Below, piece after piece: positions 1 to 8,594 of a DNA stretch of 45,500 nucleotides; positions within the stretch are counted from its first letter, which is position 1, and every line of letters begins with the position of its first letter. The position numbers and the translations under genes were made by a program. Source of the DNA: a virus; the IMG/VR virus record IMGVR_UViG_3300048017_000032, positions 1 through 45,500 of that record; one strand, written 5' to 3'. The notes beneath the pieces were generated by a model, which was given only the letters and a program-made list of their open reading frames with translations, searched no databases and was not told the origin of the DNA.

Positions 1-1
1 T

Positions 2-400
2 ATTGAAAAAACTTCTGGAGTTAGAAAGTTTTCAGAAGTTGTCATTCCTAAACCAGCTAAAGCTGTTGGAATGGAACCTAAAGCAGGAGTAGATGTTTCT
101 AAAAGAGCAAAAACTGACACTAGAATTATTAATAAAATGATGATTGAAGCTAAGCGACAAACTGCAAATGCTATACTAAAAGAAAAGGAAGAAGATTTGT
201 TGAAAAAAAATCCTGGTAAAAATCTTAATCAAATATATAGCAAACAATATAGAGATGAAAAAAGATCATATAGACAAGGAGAAAGACAATTACATAGAGA
301 AAATCAACGTATAGATAAAAGAGATTCTTTTAATGGTGGTGGATCTGAAAAACAAAGAAGCGGTGGACGACCTAGAAGTTCTGGGTGTGGGTGCGGATAA
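2..400 (+). CDS. Basic hypothetical protein, 5' end cut by window
   Basis: The reading frame is open from the first bases of the window, so the gene starts upstream; the internal ATG at 71 is probably not the true start. The visible 133 residues are very rich in Lys, Arg, Gln and Glu, with a predicted helical middle (roughly residues 45-105) and a Gly/Ser/Arg tail ending in GCGCG. I recognise no domain. It is the first of five consecutive small, positively charged proteins upstream of the tail fibre genes. This setting suggests virion-packaged or DNA-binding proteins, but that is inference from charge and position. The gene is followed by an A/T-rich gap that leads into the next small gene. 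Confidence 0.7.
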   Translation: MEKTSGVRKFSEVVIPKPAKAVGMEPKAGVDVSKRAKTDTRIINKMMIEAKRQTANAILKEKEEDLLKKNPGKNLNQIYSKQYRDEKRSYRQGERQLHRENQRIDKRDSFNGGGSEKQRSGGRPRSSGCGCG

Positions 401-428
401 TAATTTTTTTTAAAAAAAATACAAAGAC

Positions 429-557
429 ATGAAAAAAGAAATGACTAAAAAAGAAATGCCTAAAAAGGCTATGGTTAAAGGAGATGCTAAAAAAGCACCT
501 AGTAAAAAACAAGAAGCTTTTCTTAAAATGATAGCTGCTAAATCTAAAAAGAAATAA
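429..557 (+). CDS. Lys-rich 42-residue protein
   Basis: A short frame starts at ATG 429 and stops at TAA 555. About two in five of its 42 residues are lysine, and methionines recur in the pattern KKEM. It sits in line with its neighbours, after the A-rich leader acaaagac and 3 bases before the next ATG. Its composition resembles small DNA-condensing or virion-packaged peptides, but no motif identifies it. It is too small and low in complexity to be certain. Support comes from position, spacing and codon use like its neighbours. Confidence 0.55.
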   Translation: MKKEMTKKEMPKKAMVKGDAKKAPSKKQEAFLKMIAAKSKKK

Positions 558-560
558 GAC

Positions 561-860
561 ATGTTACAGCCTAAAAAAAAGAATACAAAAGTAATAGTAA
601 AACCAAAGTTTACAATGTTTGGTCAAGCTAATGCTGCTAGAAATAACTCTGAAGGAGAATACACTGACACACCTGCCAAAAGACAAGATAGTCTAGAATA
701 TAGAGCTGGATTTAATTTAGGTGTTAGAAATAAATTAAAAGGTCAGACTAAAAAGATGTACCAAGAAACTGAATTCCAAAAGATGGGAAGATGGGAAGGT
801 CAGAATCATTCTTTTAAAAATGAAGATGCTAAAGTTATAGCTAAAAAAGTAGGTAACTAA
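561..860 (+). CDS. Small basic hypothetical protein
   Basis: A 99-residue basic protein of unknown function. Its first 15 residues are Lys-rich, and the rest is mixed charged sequence with the aromatic patches LEYRAGFNLGV and MGRWEGQNHSF. No membrane segment, signal peptide or known motif is visible. Its TAA overlaps the ATG of the next gene (TAATG at 858-862), which indicates translational coupling in the small basic-protein cluster. A virion-associated or nucleic-acid-binding role is possible from charge and location only. Confidence 0.75.
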   Translation: MLQPKKKNTKVIVKPKFTMFGQANAARNNSEGEYTDTPAKRQDSLEYRAGFNLGVRNKLKGQTKKMYQETEFQKMGRWEGQNHSFKNEDAKVIAKKVGN

Positions 861-1111
861 TGGGACTAGGTAGAACTGCTAAATATTATAGAGAAAATCC
901 AGAGGCTAGAAAAAAGCATCAGAAAACTTCTAAAGAAGCAGCAGCTAAACCTGAAGCTATTAAGAAAAGAATGGAGGCTAATAAGTTCAATAGAATGAAA
1001 GGAACTTATGGTAATGGAGATGGAATGGATGCTAGTCATGTTAATGGAAAGGTTACTAAACTAGAGAAAGCAAAAACAAATAGAGCTCGTGGTGGAGCTT
1101 TAAAAAAGTAA
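860..1111 (+). CDS. Small basic phage protein starting MGLGRTAKYY
   Basis: An 83-residue, strongly basic protein. It opens with GLGRTAKYYRENPEARKKHQ and has a later block with GTYGNGDGMDASH, then TNRARGG near the C-terminus. I recognise this layout (GRTAKYY head, GDG-D-H middle, NRxRxG tail) as a recurrent small phage and giant-virus protein without a firmly assigned function. The spaced His, Asn and Arg residues recall a reduced HNH-like arrangement, but the metal-binding set is incomplete, so I do not call it a nuclease. The start is coupled to the preceding stop. Confidence 0.75.
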   Translation: MGLGRTAKYYRENPEARKKHQKTSKEAAAKPEAIKKRMEANKFNRMKGTYGNGDGMDASHVNGKVTKLEKAKTNRARGGALKK

Positions 1112-1115
1112 ATAT

Positions 1116-1460
1116 ATGAAAGACAGTTGCTACAAAAAAGTAAAAGCTCAGTATGATGTTTTCCCATCGGCAAGAGCTTCTCAGGCAATTGCCAAATGTA
1201 GAAAAGCTAGTGGAACTGTTAAGAAAACAGAGAAGGGAACTAGTCTTAAGAGATGGGAGAATGAAAATTGGGTAGATACTAAGACTGGTAAGTCTTGCGG
1301 TGCTGGTGGTAAAAACGAGTATTGCAGACCTACTAAAAGAGTTTCTTCTAAAACTCCTGTTACAAAATCAGAGATGTCTTCTTCAGCACTAGCTAAAAAG
1401 AAAGCTGAGAAAAGCATTGTTGGTATGGGTAGTAGGGTAAAATCCATTAAAAGAAAATAA
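1116..1460 (+). CDS. DUF5872-like basic protein
   Basis: A 114-residue basic protein with four Cys. The N-terminus CYKKVKAQYDVFPSARASQ and the later block RWENENWVDTKTGKSCG followed by GGKNEYCRPTKRVSSKTP match my memory of the DUF5872-type small protein found in phages and large DNA viruses. The C-terminus is a Lys/Ser/Ala tail. Function is unknown; with its basic neighbours it may be a packaged nucleic-acid-associated protein. Its stop lies directly against the ATG of the next gene at 1461. The antisense frame over this gene is treated as a shadow. Confidence 0.75.
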   Translation: MKDSCYKKVKAQYDVFPSARASQAIAKCRKASGTVKKTEKGTSLKRWENENWVDTKTGKSCGAGGKNEYCRPTKRVSSKTPVTKSEMSSSALAKKKAEKSIVGMGSRVKSIKRK

Positions 1461-2159
1461 ATGGCTAGAATAAGCACTTATGAAATAGATTCTCTTGTTA
1501 CGGCTAACGACAAATGGATTGGTACTGATTTTAGTGGAGGGATAACTAAAAACTTTACACCACAGAAGTTAGCTGATTTCTATAATGAGTCTGGTATATT
1601 AGGAGTTGTCAATCAGATAAACTTTAAATATCATCAAACATTCATTGGAGAAAGACCAGTGGGATCTTTAACTACATCAGCTCAAGCACCCACTTTCTCT
1701 TCGTTAACTAACATCAAGGTTAGTGAAAAGAATAGTGGGTTAAAGTATATAGTAGACGTTCTTGAATCTTTCTTGAATGACACCATAATGATTGGCGACA
1801 CGTCAGACCCAAACAAATTTGCTATATATAATTTAAAAAATATACAGCAAGACACATTAGATCCAAAGTTCTACAATTTAACATTAGAATTTGTAGAAGG
1901 TAATGGAAGTTTACAAGATACACACGTGTACGGAATAACTTCGTTAGCAGATAGTTCTTCTAAAGATAAGCATTTTGTATATACTCAAAATTCAGCATCT
2001 AGCTCTTGGAGTATAACACACGGTCTTAATAAATACCCTTCTGTATCGATAATTGATTCGGGTAATAATATCGTAGTTGGAGATATAGAATACACATCAT
2101 TAAATACATTAACATTAAGATTTAGTGCTTCTTTCTCTGGAAAAGCATATCTAAACTAA
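1461..2159 (+). CDS. Tail fibre or appendage protein
   Basis: 232 residues. The N-terminal part (ISTYEIDSLVTANDKWIGTD) resembles the opening of phage appendage proteins. The last 60 residues (HFVYTQNSASSSWSITHGL through the end FSGKAYLN) match a well-known tail fibre tip module: a Q-x-x-x-x-x-W-x-I-x-H-x-L-x-x-P-S-V strand pattern ending in GKAYLN. It is probably a trimeric beta-rich structural protein. It directly precedes two longer fibre proteins and shares their Thr/Ser/Asn-rich composition. The adsorption role is inferred from the module and context. Confidence 0.7.
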   Translation: MARISTYEIDSLVTANDKWIGTDFSGGITKNFTPQKLADFYNESGILGVVNQINFKYHQTFIGERPVGSLTTSAQAPTFSSLTNIKVSEKNSGLKYIVDVLESFLNDTIMIGDTSDPNKFAIYNLKNIQQDTLDPKFYNLTLEFVEGNGSLQDTHVYGITSLADSSSKDKHFVYTQNSASSSWSITHGLNKYPSVSIIDSGNNIVVGDIEYTSLNTLTLRFSASFSGKAYLN

Positions 2160-2172
2160 TAATAAAGAAAAC

Positions 2173-3225
2173 ATGAAACACTTAAGTAATTTAGATTTAA
2201 CGGGTAATCAGTTACAGAATGCTGTAATACATCCACTTGGAACACCTCCTTCTGGACCTAGCGAAGGTCAGATATATTTTGACTCTTCTGCTGGAGATAA
2301 AAAATTATACTTCTTTAATGGTACTCAATGGATTGCCATTCAAGATACAGATAATTATGTTGATGAGGTAACCTTCTCAACTGGTACTGGTACATTAACT
2401 TTAGGTAGATCTGGAGGTCTAGCAGATTTAAATGTTAGTTTGGAAGGTCGATATTTGACAGCTCATCCAGCTACAAATCCATCACCATCTGTAAACAACT
2501 CTGGAAGAACATATATTCAAGATATAACATTAGACTCATTTGGTCATATTGTTGGTATTACATCAGCAACTGAGACTATGGAGGGTAAAATATACAGTGT
2601 ATCTGTAGGTGCTGGAGGAGTAAACTCTGCTACCATTGTATTAGCAGATAATGAAGGAGGAAGTGATACAGTTACTATCTCTGGTACTACTGGTGAAATA
2701 CAAGTTACTGAGAGTGGAGATCAAATAAACATAGGATTACCTGATGATGTAAACATTACTAACGACTTGGTTGTTGGTGGTAACTTAACTGTTAATGGAT
2801 CTGTTACAACTGTTAATACAGAGACAATTTTATTAGCTGATAACATCATAACTTTAAATAGTAATGCTACTGGAACACCGACTGAAAATGCAGGAGTTGA
2901 AGTAGAGAGAGGTGATTTAGCTAATGTATATATTAGATGGAATGAAACAAGTGATAGATGGGAATTTACAAATGACGGTACTAACTATAGTGTTATACCA
3001 GTTGGATCGGATTCTCACTACGCTACATTTATAGGAGGTGCTACTTCTATACCAGTTACTCATAACTTGGGAACTAAAGACGTAAGAGTTGAATTGTACG
3101 ACGTTACAACTTCAGAAACAGTTTATTCTGATATTGTTAGAACTAGTAATAGTGTAGTTACAATTTCATTCACAACTACTCCAGCTACAGCTTCAATAAG
3201 AGTATTGATTAGCAAGGTTGGATAA
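2173..3225 (+). CDS. Tail fibre protein
   Basis: A 350-residue Gly/Thr/Ser/Asn-rich beta protein. The N-terminal 60 residues (PLGTPPSGPSEGQIYFDSS, then KKLYFFNGTQWIAI) are the GQIYFDSSxGxxKLYxxNGTxW module common at the start of phage fibre segments. The middle has NDLVVGGNLTVNGSVTTVN, a typical fibre shaft repeat. The C-terminus (HYATFIGGATSIPVTHNLG) is a tip domain of the type whose strands pack around an H-N-L-G turn. It lies between two other fibre proteins and most likely forms part of the adsorption apparatus; the receptor is unknown. Confidence 0.78.
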   Translation: MKHLSNLDLTGNQLQNAVIHPLGTPPSGPSEGQIYFDSSAGDKKLYFFNGTQWIAIQDTDNYVDEVTFSTGTGTLTLGRSGGLADLNVSLEGRYLTAHPATNPSPSVNNSGRTYIQDITLDSFGHIVGITSATETMEGKIYSVSVGAGGVNSATIVLADNEGGSDTVTISGTTGEIQVTESGDQINIGLPDDVNITNDLVVGGNLTVNGSVTTVNTETILLADNIITLNSNATGTPTENAGVEVERGDLANVYIRWNETSDRWEFTNDGTNYSVIPVGSDSHYATFIGGATSIPVTHNLGTKDVRVELYDVTTSETVYSDIVRTSNSVVTISFTTTPATASIRVLISKVG

Positions 3226-3244
3226 TAAATAATAAAATCTCAAT

Positions 3245-6200
3245 ATGAGCCAAAAAATAAAAACATCCGTTGAAATCGACGGCTCTTTAAGTGCTTCACA
3301 AATAGCTAACGCCACAACAGATACTGATAAGTTTTTGGTATCTGATGGCGGGACTATAAAATATAGAACAGGAGCTGAGTTAGCTACTGATTTAGGAATA
3401 GCTGCTGGAGTAACTTCTAAAGTGCAGCATCAGGTAAAAGCGGGTGTTGCGATAAATAAAGGTCAAGCAGTTTATGTAACAGGTGCAGATGGAACCAATA
3501 TGATTGTTGGGTTAGCATCTAATGCTACTGAAGCAACATCATCTAAAACAATGGGATTGCTTAATGCTACTGTTTCTGTTAATCTTTTTGCTGATGTAAT
3601 TACAGAAGGATTGCTATCTGGCTTAAATACTAGTGCTGCTACAGTTGGTGATCCTATTTGGTTGGGCACTGACGGAAATCTTATTTACGGATTAGCTAAT
3701 AAACCATACGCCCCATCCCACTTGGTATTCATTGGTATTGTTACCAGAGTTAATGCTAATAATGGAGAGATATTTGTTAAGATACAAAATGGATTTGAAC
3801 TTAATGAAATACACGATGTAGACCTAAAAACTACTACACCTATTAATGGACATCTATTAGGATTTAATGGAACGTTATGGGTAAATAAAACTATAGCTGG
3901 TTGGTTAGGATATACACCACAAGCCCAACTTAATGGAACTGGATTTGTAAAAGCATCAGGTACTACAATTACTTATGATAATACATCTTACTATTCAGCT
4001 TCAAACCCTAATGGGTATATTTCAACTTATACGGAAACTGATACATTAGCTTCGGTTACAGGAAGAGGAGCTAGTACGAGTACACTTTCAACATTTGATG
4101 GAGGTTTAAATATAGGTAATGCAAAATTAAGATGGGGAGGTAATACAACACCTACTCTTGGTTTTCCATTCACAGGTGGTCCAAATGCTTTTTGGATTGA
4201 TGTTAATGATGGGGATACAGGTGGTATCGCTATTGACAATGACGGAACAACAATATATGGAGCTGGAGATTCTGGACACGTATTTAGAGTAATAGATGAG
4301 GATGTTTATCAAGCAACATCAAACGTTGACGCTTCCACTACATTTAGAGTTCAACAAGGACAAAATGGAGGCGGTTATATAAGGGGGGTGTTTGAAGTAA
4401 CTGATTATTTGAACGCTGGAAATAGCGCCAGAGCGCCTATCTTCTATGATTCAAACGATACTGGATATTACGTAAATCCCGCCTCAACAAGTGTGTTAAG
4501 CAATGTTGTATTACAAGGTGCTTCGGCAATATCATTTTACGGAGCAGGAAGCGGAACATATAATATTGGATCTATATATTCAAGCACTTCAATAAACAGT
4601 TGGGAAGCGCCTTTAGAGACGGATTCTTATACAGCTGCTAGAGTTCCTTTTATTTTAACATGGAGAGGTGGTTACGCTGCAAAAGGGGGATTAAAACTTA
4701 TTGGAGGTGCTAGTGCTGAATTGGGGGGTAATGTTGTCTTACATTCTGGTAACATTTCATCTTATGCGGTTCCTTCGTCAAGAACAATAACTATTAACGG
4801 TACATCTTACGATTTATCAGCAAATAGAAGTTGGACTGTAACTGCGTCAGAAACTGATACGTTAGCTACAGTCGTTTCTAGAGGAGCAACAGCTAACTCG
4901 GCTATATCAGTAAGAAATGGTTATAACATAATAAAGAGCGACGGAGTTACAACTGGAGGACAACTGTATTATGACAGTAGTATAAACCAATTATATTTAT
5001 GGAATAGTGTTGGTAGTGGTTATTTTAGCGTATACACAAATAGTGCAGAAAGATTAAATATATCGAGTGGAGGTGCTGTAACTGCAAATGTAGATATGCG
5101 TTCTCCTATATTCTACGACTCAAATAACACAGGATTCTATGTAGATCCAGCTTCAACAACAAAGCTAAATGCTTTAACTCTTTCTTCACTAGCATCTGAT
5201 GACGGTATGATAGAGAATAACACAGGTGGTTATTTTCATCTTGGCGGGTGGGGAGTAGGAAGAACTGCCGCAACTGCTGTGTTAGTAAACACTGCATACA
5301 GATCAGATTATTCAGATTCTGTTCCATGGTCTGGCGTTACAAGCAAGCCTAGCTACTTAATGTATTATCAAGGATTTACTCTTGATGCTAACACAATGGA
5401 TACTAATGCCACGGGATTTACTTACTCAGTTAATGCTCCATATACAGGTCCAATTGCAAAATTCAGTACAGGAGGAGGATATGATTTACAATTGAATGCT
5501 CCTTACGGAGGTAATGGATATGGATTAGCATTTAGAACTAGAAACGGAGACGCTGGAACACATAATAGCTGGCAATATCCCGCGGTATACAATGTTAATG
5601 CAAACGGTGGCGGTGATTTATATGCAACTAGGTATTACGATCAAAATAATACTGGATACTACGTAGACCCAGCTTCAACAAGTTATGTTAATTCTGTTGA
5701 CGCAAGAGGTTTTTATACATCTTCAAACCCATGGGGTACATCTAACAGTGCTTGGTTTCCTAATGGTATTACAACACCAAACGTAACAAGTTGGTTATAC
5801 GGAACTGTTTATTTAGGTAATGCTCCTGGAAATGGGGCTGGAACACAAGCTACAGCAAGTGGTCATATTATAAGTACAGGAGAACACCAAGCTGCTATAT
5901 TCTACGACTATAATAATACTGCATATTATGTTGATGCCGCTTCAAATAGTGTTCTTAATACTTTAACGGTTCAGGGGGGTACTAATAACTTTAATGGAAT
6001 AACATACTTTAGAACTAATAATGGTGGATACCTAGGAAGTACTGATTCAGCAAAACTACAAGCATACTCAGACAGTAATAATGCTGCTTTTATGTCTTTT
6101 CACAAAGGAGGACATTATGCGGTAAACTTTGGATTAGATGCTGATAATGTAATGCGTTTAGGAGGGTGGTCAGCTTCAAGTAACAGATGGCAGCTAGACA

Positions 6201-6535
6201 TGTCGGGTAACATGACAGTAGCTGGAGATGTAACTGCTTATTCAGATAGAAGAGTTAAAGAAAACATAGTAACTGTAGATAACGCTTTAGAGAAAGTAAA
6301 TAATTTAAGAGGTGTATATTATACTAGAACAGATTCTGAAGATAAGAAAACTAAATTAGGTGTAATTGCGCAAGAAATACTAGAAGTAGTTCCAGAAGTA
6401 GTTGGACAAGATAATGATGGTATGTATAATGTATCTTATGGAAACTTAGCTGGATTATTTATAGAAGCAATAAAAGAACAACAAACTCAAATAGAGGAAT
6501 TAAAAAAATTAGTAAACAAATTAACAAATAAATAA
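3245..6535 (+). CDS. Large tail fibre with S74 self-cleaving chaperone domain
   Basis: 1096 residues. The long central part is a Gly/Thr/Asn-rich beta fibre. It carries four copies of a short repeat of the form FYDxNNTGYYVDPAS (near residues 398, 619, 796 and 882). The C-terminus, from about residue 997, is a peptidase S74 intramolecular chaperone: AYSDRRVKENI gives the conserved Ser1000-Asp1001 and Lys1005, followed by KLGVIAQE and a terminal coiled coil. In this family the domain guides trimer folding and then cleaves itself just before the Ser. Mature fibre would therefore end near residue 999. The stop overlaps the next ATG (TAATG). Confidence 0.9.
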   Translation: MSQKIKTSVEIDGSLSASQIANATTDTDKFLVSDGGTIKYRTGAELATDLGIAAGVTSKVQHQVKAGVAINKGQAVYVTGADGTNMIVGLASNATEATSSKTMGLLNATVSVNLFADVITEGLLSGLNTSAATVGDPIWLGTDGNLIYGLANKPYAPSHLVFIGIVTRVNANNGEIFVKIQNGFELNEIHDVDLKTTTPINGHLLGFNGTLWVNKTIAGWLGYTPQAQLNGTGFVKASGTTITYDNTSYYSASNPNGYISTYTETDTLASVTGRGASTSTLSTFDGGLNIGNAKLRWGGNTTPTLGFPFTGGPNAFWIDVNDGDTGGIAIDNDGTTIYGAGDSGHVFRVIDEDVYQATSNVDASTTFRVQQGQNGGGYIRGVFEVTDYLNAGNSARAPIFYDSNDTGYYVNPASTSVLSNVVLQGASAISFYGAGSGTYNIGSIYSSTSINSWEAPLETDSYTAARVPFILTWRGGYAAKGGLKLIGGASAELGGNVVLHSGNISSYAVPSSRTITINGTSYDLSANRSWTVTASETDTLATVVSRGATANSAISVRNGYNIIKSDGVTTGGQLYYDSSINQLYLWNSVGSGYFSVYTNSAERLNISSGGAVTANVDMRSPIFYDSNNTGFYVDPASTTKLNALTLSSLASDDGMIENNTGGYFHLGGWGVGRTAATAVLVNTAYRSDYSDSVPWSGVTSKPSYLMYYQGFTLDANTMDTNATGFTYSVNAPYTGPIAKFSTGGGYDLQLNAPYGGNGYGLAFRTRNGDAGTHNSWQYPAVYNVNANGGGDLYATRYYDQNNTGYYVDPASTSYVNSVDARGFYTSSNPWGTSNSAWFPNGITTPNVTSWLYGTVYLGNAPGNGAGTQATASGHIISTGEHQAAIFYDYNNTAYYVDAASNSVLNTLTVQGGTNNFNGITYFRTNNGGYLGSTDSAKLQAYSDSNNAAFMSFHKGGHYAVNFGLDADNVMRLGGWSASSNRWQLDMSGNMTVAGDVTAYSDRRVKENIVTVDNALEKVNNLRGVYYTRTDSEDKKTKLGVIAQEILEVVPEVVGQDNDGMYNVSYGNLAGLFIEAIKEQQTQIEELKKLVNKLTNK
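4436..5945 (+). repeat. Four dispersed FYDxNNTGYYVDPAS repeats in fibre gene
   Basis: Within the S74 fibre, four copies of a roughly 17-residue unit begin near bases 4436, 5101, 5629 and 5886. Each reads approximately xIFYDSNNTGYYVDPASTS and precedes a block of unrelated fibre sequence. The repeats look like hinges between exchangeable shaft blocks, and similar units are common in phage fibres that end in S74 domains. They could support recombination between fibre genes; that is inference. Confidence 0.7.
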
Positions 6536-6906
6536 TGGCGATCACTTACACATTTTTAACAGACGACACAATGAAGCTAGAAATGGCTCCGCAATTAAAT
6601 GGATTAGAAAAAGTAATTACTAGAGTAAGATACAACTATGTTGGTGTAGATGAAAATGGTAATGAAGGAACTTTTAACGGGGCTACTCCTATGCCTGCTC
6701 CAAACGCCGAAGGATACAAGCCTTTTGAAGAATTAACACCAGAAGATATTGTTTCTTGGTTAGAAGATACGGCTGATAAAACTCACATGCAAGAAAGGAT
6801 AGCTAAGCAAATAGAAGCTATTGTTACCCCTAAGTATGTTGGTATTGACGCTCCTTGGGCTCCAGCTAAAACAGTTGTAGAACCAGTTGTAGAACCAGAG
6901 GTATAA
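6535..6906 (+). CDS. Hypothetical protein downstream of fibre gene
   Basis: A 123-residue acidic protein, translationally coupled to the S74 fibre gene (shared A of TAATG). The N-terminal half is predicted beta (ITYTFLTDDTMKLEMAP and ITRVRYNYVGVDENGNEGTF). The middle has a helical ELTPEDIVSWLEDTADKTHM. The C-terminus ends in the Pro/Val/Glu repeat VVEPVVEPEV. The mix resembles small proteins often found after fibre genes, and it may act as a fibre accessory or assembly factor. No catalytic motif is visible. Confidence 0.72.
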   Translation: MAITYTFLTDDTMKLEMAPQLNGLEKVITRVRYNYVGVDENGNEGTFNGATPMPAPNAEGYKPFEELTPEDIVSWLEDTADKTHMQERIAKQIEAIVTPKYVGIDAPWAPAKTVVEPVVEPEV

Positions 6907-6907
6907 T

Positions 6908-7438
6908 ATGACAATGCCAGCATCAGGTACTATTAGTATGTCTCAAATCAATACTGAATTGGGACGTTCTAGTACTGCTACAATATCACTAGATACAGCA
7001 GAGAATGGTGGATATGCTACTATAAATACTGCTAGTTCTAGTAGACCTAATGGTAGTAATCCAGCTTCTATGTCTGAATGGTATAGTTATAATCATAGTG
7101 CTTCATCTGGAACAACAATTACATGGAAAGTGGTAAGAAACATAACTGCTACAGGTGGTTTACTTACTATCACTAAAAATGGATCTACTGTAGTGCAATC
7201 TAGTACGAATGGAGCTAATGGAACATTTGCTGCTGCTGTCGGAGATAATATATATATAACACTAACAGAGTCTTTAAAAACAAGTGATAGAATAGATATT
7301 AGAGTTGACCAAAATTCGTATGGAGGTGGAGAATTATATGCTAGTACAGGAATAAATAATGGAACAATATCTTTGTCATTTACTGTTCAAGCAATACAAT
7401 TTCCTTATTTTATAAGAGGAATACAAGACGTAGTATAA
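6908..7438 (+). CDS. Virion structural protein, fibre-like
   Basis: 176 residues. The N-terminal 60 residues (MPASGTISMSQINTELGRSS, and later SMSEWYSYNH) are a module I recognise from many phage virion appendage proteins (P-x-S-G-x-I-S-M-S-x-I-N-x-E-L-G). The rest is a Thr/Gly/Asn-rich beta domain, probably an exposed sandwich. It ends the fibre block and is spaced 1 base after the preceding gene. A minor tail or decoration role is likely; exact placement is unknown. Confidence 0.68.
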   Translation: MTMPASGTISMSQINTELGRSSTATISLDTAENGGYATINTASSSRPNGSNPASMSEWYSYNHSASSGTTITWKVVRNITATGGLLTITKNGSTVVQSSTNGANGTFAAAVGDNIYITLTESLKTSDRIDIRVDQNSYGGGELYASTGINNGTISLSFTVQAIQFPYFIRGIQDVV

Positions 7439-7451
7439 AAAAATATTAAAA

Positions 7452-8021
7452 ATGATAAATAAGGATTTATTAATTCAAAAAATGTTTGACAACCAGATTT
7501 CTGGAGTATTGAATAAATTACCAATTACACCTATAGAATTTGGAGGTTACAAAGCTGAGGTTAGTGAAAGTAACAACTATATTAACTTATACAGTGAAGA
7601 AAACAAATTGATATTAGAAGATTTATCTGTATATATTACTGATTTTACACCTGAACTTTTAGATAAAGAATTTAATTCTATATTAATAGGAGGTTTAGGT
7701 TTAGGATTAATTCCTTTTGTAGTGCAAGATTTTTGTGAAGTTATAGATGTTATTGAAAATAATAATAATATAACACAAATTAATCAACAGTTAGGAGCTC
7801 TTGACTCTATAGTTAATATTATCAATGACGATATATTTACTTTTCAACCTACTAAAATGTATGATGTTATTGTAATGGATATATGGTACGAACCAATAAC
7901 TATAGATATTATAGATACATTAAACTCTATTTATTTTCCATTTTTAAATGAAGGAGGTTTTTTATATTATCCAATAAACGCAACAAGTAAAGAAGAATTA
8001 CCAGTAATAATAAAAAAATAA
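7452..8021 (+). CDS. Methyltransferase/spermidine-synthase-fold protein
   Basis: 189 residues with the layout of a class I SAM-dependent methyltransferase or spermidine-synthase-like Rossmann fold. A Gly-rich loop after the first strand reads ILIGGLGLGL (residues 78-86). An acidic end of strand two is CEVIDVIE (Glu102). A motif IV-like strand is YDVIVMDIWYEP (137-148). The fold call rests on these three elements. The substrate is unknown, and a polyamine or protein target cannot be told apart. It is unusual in sitting between fibre and lysis genes. An ATTAAAA-rich leader precedes the ATG. Confidence 0.6.
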   Translation: MINKDLLIQKMFDNQISGVLNKLPITPIEFGGYKAEVSESNNYINLYSEENKLILEDLSVYITDFTPELLDKEFNSILIGGLGLGLIPFVVQDFCEVIDVIENNNNITQINQQLGALDSIVNIINDDIFTFQPTKMYDVIVMDIWYEPITIDIIDTLNSIYFPFLNEGGFLYYPINATSKEELPVIIKK

Positions 8022-8022
8022 A

Positions 8023-8160
8023 ATGGCAAAAACAAAAAACGAATCTGTAAAGTTAGAAAAGAAAAAAATAAGTCGCCCTGGTGTTCATTCAAAAACAAAG
8101 ACATCAAAGCTGAAAGACTCTAAAAATTATAAAAAAACATATAAAGGTCAGGGAAGATAA
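8023..8160 (+). CDS. Short basic protein ending KNYKKTYKGQGR
   Basis: A 45-residue basic protein starts at ATG 8023, one base after the preceding stop, and its TAA overlaps the holin ATG (TAATG at 8158-8162). The second half, with RPGVHSKTKTSKLKDSKNYK and the terminal KGQGR, is a pattern I recognise as a small conserved protein of Bacteroidota phages of unknown role. Tight coupling on both sides supports it as a real gene. Possible roles include a virion-packaged basic peptide. Confidence 0.72.
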   Translation: MAKTKNESVKLEKKKISRPGVHSKTKTSKLKDSKNYKKTYKGQGR

Positions 8161-8594
8161 TGAAATATATTAACTACATCGCAACATCAATACTGTTATT
8201 ATTCATGCCTATATATGGTTTACTTGTAGCAGTTGGAGCTTCTATAATATTAGATACATTTACTGGTGTATTTAAAAGTATTAAACTACATGGTTGGTCT
8301 AGTATAAGAAGTAGAAAACTATCAAATGTGATAAGTAAAATGGCGTTATATGAAATATGTATAATGTTCTTATTCCTTATGGACAAGTATGTATTGAATG
8401 AGTTTGTTAAACATGCATTCGGTTTTGATTTTATGTTTACAAAGGTTTGTGCGATTGTATTAATATTTGTAGAACTTGTATCTGTTAAAGAAAATATAGA
8501 GGAAACATTTAGCATTGATATATGGGCATTGTTAAAAAAAGCATTGAATAGAGCTAAAGAAACTAAAGACGATATAAATCAATTAACAAGCTAA
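8160..8594 (+). CDS. Phage holin family protein
   Basis: A 144-residue membrane protein. Hydrophobic segments lie at about residues 6-38 (a long stretch that could be two spans with a turn at MPIY), 62-79 and 93-109. Between the first and second is the SIRSRKLSNVISKMALYE block typical of the toxin-secretion/phage-lysis holin family in Bacteroidota phages. The C-terminus is a charged cytoplasmic helix. It would form lesions in the inner membrane to release the endolysin encoded next. Stop and start of holin and endolysin overlap at 8591-8596. Confidence 0.82.
   Translation: MKYINYIATSILLLFMPIYGLLVAVGASIILDTFTGVFKSIKLHGWSSIRSRKLSNVISKMALYEICIMFLFLMDKYVLNEFVKHAFGFDFMFTKVCAIVLIFVELVSVKENIEETFSIDIWALLKKALNRAKETKDDINQLTS

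Noticed and set aside
1181-1477. Antisense frame encoding a hydrophobic 98-residue protein
   Set aside because: It lies fully over the DUF5872-like gene and the next start on the other strand. Its hydrophobic look comes from antisense of Lys codons.
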